Below are positions 61,010 through 64,000 of a stretch of DNA of 64,000 bases, in pieces. The number at the start of each line of letters is the position of its first letter. The first letter of the stretch is position 1. Source of the stretch: Aquatica leii. Lineage: Eukaryota > Arthropoda > Insecta > Coleoptera > Lampyridae. The notes beneath the pieces are model-generated. The model worked only from the letters and a program-made list of their open reading frames with translations, was not told where the DNA came from and ran no database searches. Location: the NCBI GenBank assembly GCA_035610365.1, contig CM069436.1:4578937-4642936 (forward strand), written 5' to 3'. Both the position numbers and the translations under genes were made by a program.

Positions 61010-62710
61010 TTACTTGGTGCTTGCTTTCCTTTTAAACCCTAAGGTACAGCTCTCTCGTTTCAAAAACCAGCAGTACTCCGCCAACATGTTTGCATTCCAC
61101 TTCCCTGAAAATCTCTTCTACAGCTTAGCGATGTCTTGATGGAACCGTTCCCCGTGTTCATCCGAGACTGCTCCTGAATTTTTAGGGAAAAAGTCCAGAT
61201 GCGAGTGAAGGAAGTGTAGTTTAAGAGACATGTTACATCCTATGTCCTCGTACGCTAAAAGCAGTTCCTCGACGTGAGCGACATAATCTTCACTTTTGTG
61301 GTTACCCAGGAAGTTCTTACAAACGTTTTGAAATGCAAGCCAAGCTCGTTTTTCTTTTCGATTTAGGTGTTCAATAAACGTCGAATCTTGGAAGAGTTGT
61401 CCAATCTGGGGACCAACAAAAACGCCTTCTTTGATTTTAGCTTCGCTAAGACGAGGAAATTTAGTTTTCAAAAATTAAAATGCGCCACCTGTCTTGTCCA
61501 CTGCTTTCACAAATTGCTTGATCAATCCAAGTTTGATGTGTAAAGGTTGTAAGTAAATATTTTCCTTCGGAACCAAAGGATTGTGGGCGACATTTTTCTG
61601 ACCAGGAATAAGATTTTCTCGCAGAGGCCAGTCCCGTACGATGTAATGTTTATTTCGGGCTCGGCTATCCCATTCACAAAGGAAGCAGCAATATTTTGTG
61701 AATCCTGATTGCAGGCCCGTGAGTAGAGCAACAACTTTTAAGTCAGCGCAAAGTTTTCACTTATAATCATGATAACTAATTTTATCAAGGATTCTGAAGA
61801 TGTTTTCGTACGTTTCCTTCATATCAACAGAGTATGCAACTGGAACTGATGGGAAGTCATTCCCATTTGCCAACAGGACAACTTTTAAGCTTGTTTTTGA
61901 TGAATCTATAAACAGTCTCCATTTGTCTGGGTCACATGGCATCTGTAGCTCTGTCATCAATAAATTTGCATTAGGGCAGAACACTAAATCTTTATCTTCT
62001 GAGAAAAGACATTTCAGGGTTGCTTGTCTGGTCCTGTAAGAAAATATTTTTACTCCCTTTTCTAAGAGATTCCACTGTTCAAGTCGCGATCCTAGAAGCT
62101 GAGATTTAGTCTTGGGTAACTGCAAATCCCTGACAAGATCATTTAATTCCGATTGAGTAAGGAGGTGAGGTTGCCGAGAAACTAAATCTGCGGAATACTC
62201 TTCATCATCATTGAACGTATCATTCGAAGCCTCAGGTTGTGGCTCAGAGTCTTTTAAATCAATTTCCGGCTCTAGAGTATAGGTGTTTGGGGGCTCTGTG
62301 ATTGGCAAAGTATCGTTATGAGGAACAGGTTTTAGAGCTGACGGAATATTGGGATACTGAATTGTATGCTTACTTTTGCTCGAAAACCCGACGGTGGAAG
62401 TCATACAAAAGTAATAATCTGTAAGATGACAGCGAGGTTCACGCCAAACCATGGGCACAGCAAATGGCATTGATTTACGGGTACCTTTGAGCCATTTGGT
62501 CAAACTACTGTAACAAGTCGTACAGCAAACTGATGGAGCCCAAGTCTTGTCCTGGTCGCCAACTTGACAATCAAAGTACAATTTATAAGATGTTTTAACA
62601 AGCGGAGAAAGAGGTTTTCGTTGCGCTTCTAAAGCTAATTCCCCGCAGACATAGCAGAAGCTATCGGGATGATTTTTACACTCGCGTGGCATAATTAAAC
62701 AGTAATTCAA
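61010..62710 (-). pseudogene. CMC-like transposase, 566-codon frame with three stops
   Basis: The minus-strand start at 62710 runs in one frame to the stop at 61012-61010. It is broken only by three in-frame stops, at codons 318 (Trp in copy 1), 412 (Gln in copy 1) and 531 (Glu in copy 1). The N-terminus has a cysteine-rich finger (MPRECKNHPDSFCYVCGELA, then VCCTTCYSSL). The catalytic-like core has FIDSSKTSLKVVLL (Asp269), ADLKVVALLTGLQSG (Asp323) followed by CCFLCEWDSR (CxxC), PLHIKLGLIKQF, and SDEHGERFHQDI (Glu521). D...D-CxxC...E is the layout of CMC/Transib-type transposases. Closely similar proteins are common, unnamed, in arthropod genomes. Transposase function is inferred. Confidence 0.82.
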
Positions 62711-63763
62711 CGCCCGACATTAACCACAAATCACACTTAGTCACTTGAAAAAATCCGGAGTAAAAGTAATTTTACTGTTTTACACAAATGAACAAAAATG
62801 AACACAAAATCCAGCACGTTTAAAACGTCGACAAGTTAACTCTGCAACAGCTATAGATGTACTGATCGAAGCAGTTAAGCAAACAATGTAATATACTATA
62901 ATGAGAAGAGTAATGCAAGTTCAAGCCTGTCGAAAATTCCTGTTCAAACCTGCATGTGGTATTGAGATCGCCAGCGTCGTGCAGTAAATCTTCCTAACTG
63001 TTTATTGATATTTTTTTACTGTTCTTATATATTTCTATTTTATTGTTGTTTTTATATACATGTTATAGCAAAACTTTTGACATATACTTTGGTATAAATT
63101 TTATTACCTGCTTTGGGATGTTTAACGGCTATAAGTTAAAATTCTAAAAAAAATGCAAAAAATAAAATAAAAATGGGGTCCCCCCAAAATAGGTGGGTGA
63201 TGGGTAAAAACGGGGCTCATTTTTGGATTTAGGAGGTCATTTTACATAAGAATCGTCAAGAATGGTATCAGGGCCGATTTTCATGCAGACCAGTGAGCTA
63301 TCAGAACACACATTTCAATAAATTACATTAATAGTTAAAATTTAGTCGTAACAAATACTATTTAAATAATTTTGCAAATATAATTTCGGCATTTTTATTC
63401 AAAACATTTATTACCTAAAAATTTGACGATATAGTATATCCTATGTTTAATAAAAATATGTTAATAAATTGTTATTCAAAATTAGAAAATAGCGTTTGTT
63501 TTTTAATTCGCACAAAAAATATAAAGAAAATTTTGGTTTTATAAAATGTTTATTTGAGAGTAATATTTAAAAGCCTTTTCGTATGATTTGAGAAATACAT
63601 ACAAAATTAAGTAATGGTAATCACCTTTTTGTATTTATACGACAAAGAAAAAACCATAACCTTAGCATATATTTACAGGTATAAATACGATTAATACTAT
63701 TAGAATGTGACTGAACGTGCGATATTGCTTATTTTAGGGACATTTCCAATGACTATGGCTGTA

Positions 63764-64000
63764 CATAATATTTTTTAAATTTCTTCGAACCTGTGCGTAC
63801 TAATTGTCACTGAGACAAATATATTGATTATTTTAATCACGAATTTTTGAATTTGAAAGTTATAAATTCTTATAGAACTAGCGACGATAAGAGCAACAAT
63901 TAAAAAAGCGCATTTCTGCATATAAATAACCGCGAAGGAAAAATGACGAAATCTAGTTCAACGACATTTTCAAATAAATAAGACTAAAAACGATAACAAG
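63764..64000. other. Right flank, no recognised feature
   Basis: A short AT-rich flank beyond the TA duplication of the Tc1-like element. No gene or repeat was recognised. Confidence 0.5.

Larger units (their letters stand above)
60018..63295 (-). mobile_element. CACTG-ended DNA transposon, copy 2 (CMC-like)
   Basis: A 3278-bp copy of the element at 12901-15475, with the same ends (CACTGGTCTGC at 60018 and inverted at 63295) and inverted repeats of about 120-130 bp (60018-60149 and 63176-63295). It carries a private 691-bp insertion (60193-60883); without it the length is 2587 bp, close to copy 1. It is inserted in the Tc1-like element. The flanks (ACT before, AGC after) do not show a 3-bp duplication, unlike copy 1. 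Confidence 0.88.
57328..63761 (-). mobile_element. Tc1-like element with long inverted repeats, interrupted
   Basis: Inverted ends begin CAGCCATAGTCATTGGAAAT at 57328 and, from the right, at 63761. Both are flanked by TA (57326-57327 and 63762-63763). The inverted match runs for roughly 180-200 bp. Segments of the right arm recur as imperfect direct repeats inside the element (about 59370-59640 and 59640-59830 against 63480-63761), sharing ATGGTAATCACCTTTTTGTA. Without CACTG copy 2 (60018-63295) the element is about 3.15 kb. It holds one minus-strand transposase relic. Confidence 0.85.

Noticed and set aside
61522-61734. A 70-codon open frame opposite the CMC-like transposase frame
   Set aside because: It is out of frame with the 62710-61010 coding frame and overlaps it; a shadow. 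The same applies to 13713-13925 in copy 1.
60015-63298. A 3-bp target duplication for CACTG copy 2
   Set aside because: The flanks are ACT and AGC, which do not match. The TAA duplication is supported only for copy 1.
1-64000. CRISPR arrays, bacterial operons, tRNA or rRNA genes
   Set aside because: The window is insect nuclear DNA. No regularly spaced repeats, cloverleaf candidates or rRNA-like blocks were noticed, though tRNA detection by eye is not exhaustive.

Overview
The window is nuclear DNA from an insect. It is AT-rich, has spliced genes and is crowded with class II transposons and Penelope-like retroelements. The order is not fixed by the sequence; a beetle is plausible but unproven. 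One host gene is recognisable: the ecdysone-cascade transcription factor E93 (Eip93F/Mblk-1, LCOR-like family) on the minus strand. Four coding exons join in frame with consensus splice sites: 31309-31216, 8394-8072, 7804-7401 and 6378-4197. Together they make 3003 nt, or 1000 codons plus stop. The first intron is 22.8 kb and holds most of the left-hand transposons. Positions 1-4196 should contain the 3' UTR and downstream DNA. The promoter should lie above 31309.

Within intron 1, from about 11.9 to 26.8 kb, there is a nested repeat cluster. It has two decayed piggyBac copies, a CACTG-ended element (CMC-like, copy 1) inserted into the first, a hAT-like element with CAAGAC motifs carrying a pogo-like element inside it, a 485-bp hAT-type MITE with a perfect 8-bp target duplication, a 301-bp tandem duplication, and a mariner with inverted repeats of about 620 bp. 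From about 26.8 to 36.5 kb, around exon 1 and the presumed promoter, no transposon was recognised.

From 36.5 to 64 kb the sequence is almost entirely mobile DNA. In order: a pogo-like element; a mariner relic; a candidate solo LTR with heat-shock-element-like motifs; Penelope-like relics with hammerhead-ribozyme-like motifs, one split by another pogo-like element; a non-LTR retrotransposon relic; a piggyBac relic split by a KIAA1586-like hAT with a perfect 8-bp target duplication; and a Tc1-like element with long inverted repeats, split by CMC-like copy 2, which itself carries a 0.69-kb insertion.

Every transposase gene seen is broken by stops, shifts, deletions or loss of a catalytic residue. 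CMC-like copy 2 is the least damaged, with three stops in one otherwise continuous 566-codon frame. The most interesting object is this CACTG element family. It has long inverted repeats, an internal empty-site comparison giving a 3-bp TAA target duplication, and a transposase with a D...D-CxxC...E layout and the signature DEHGERFHQ.
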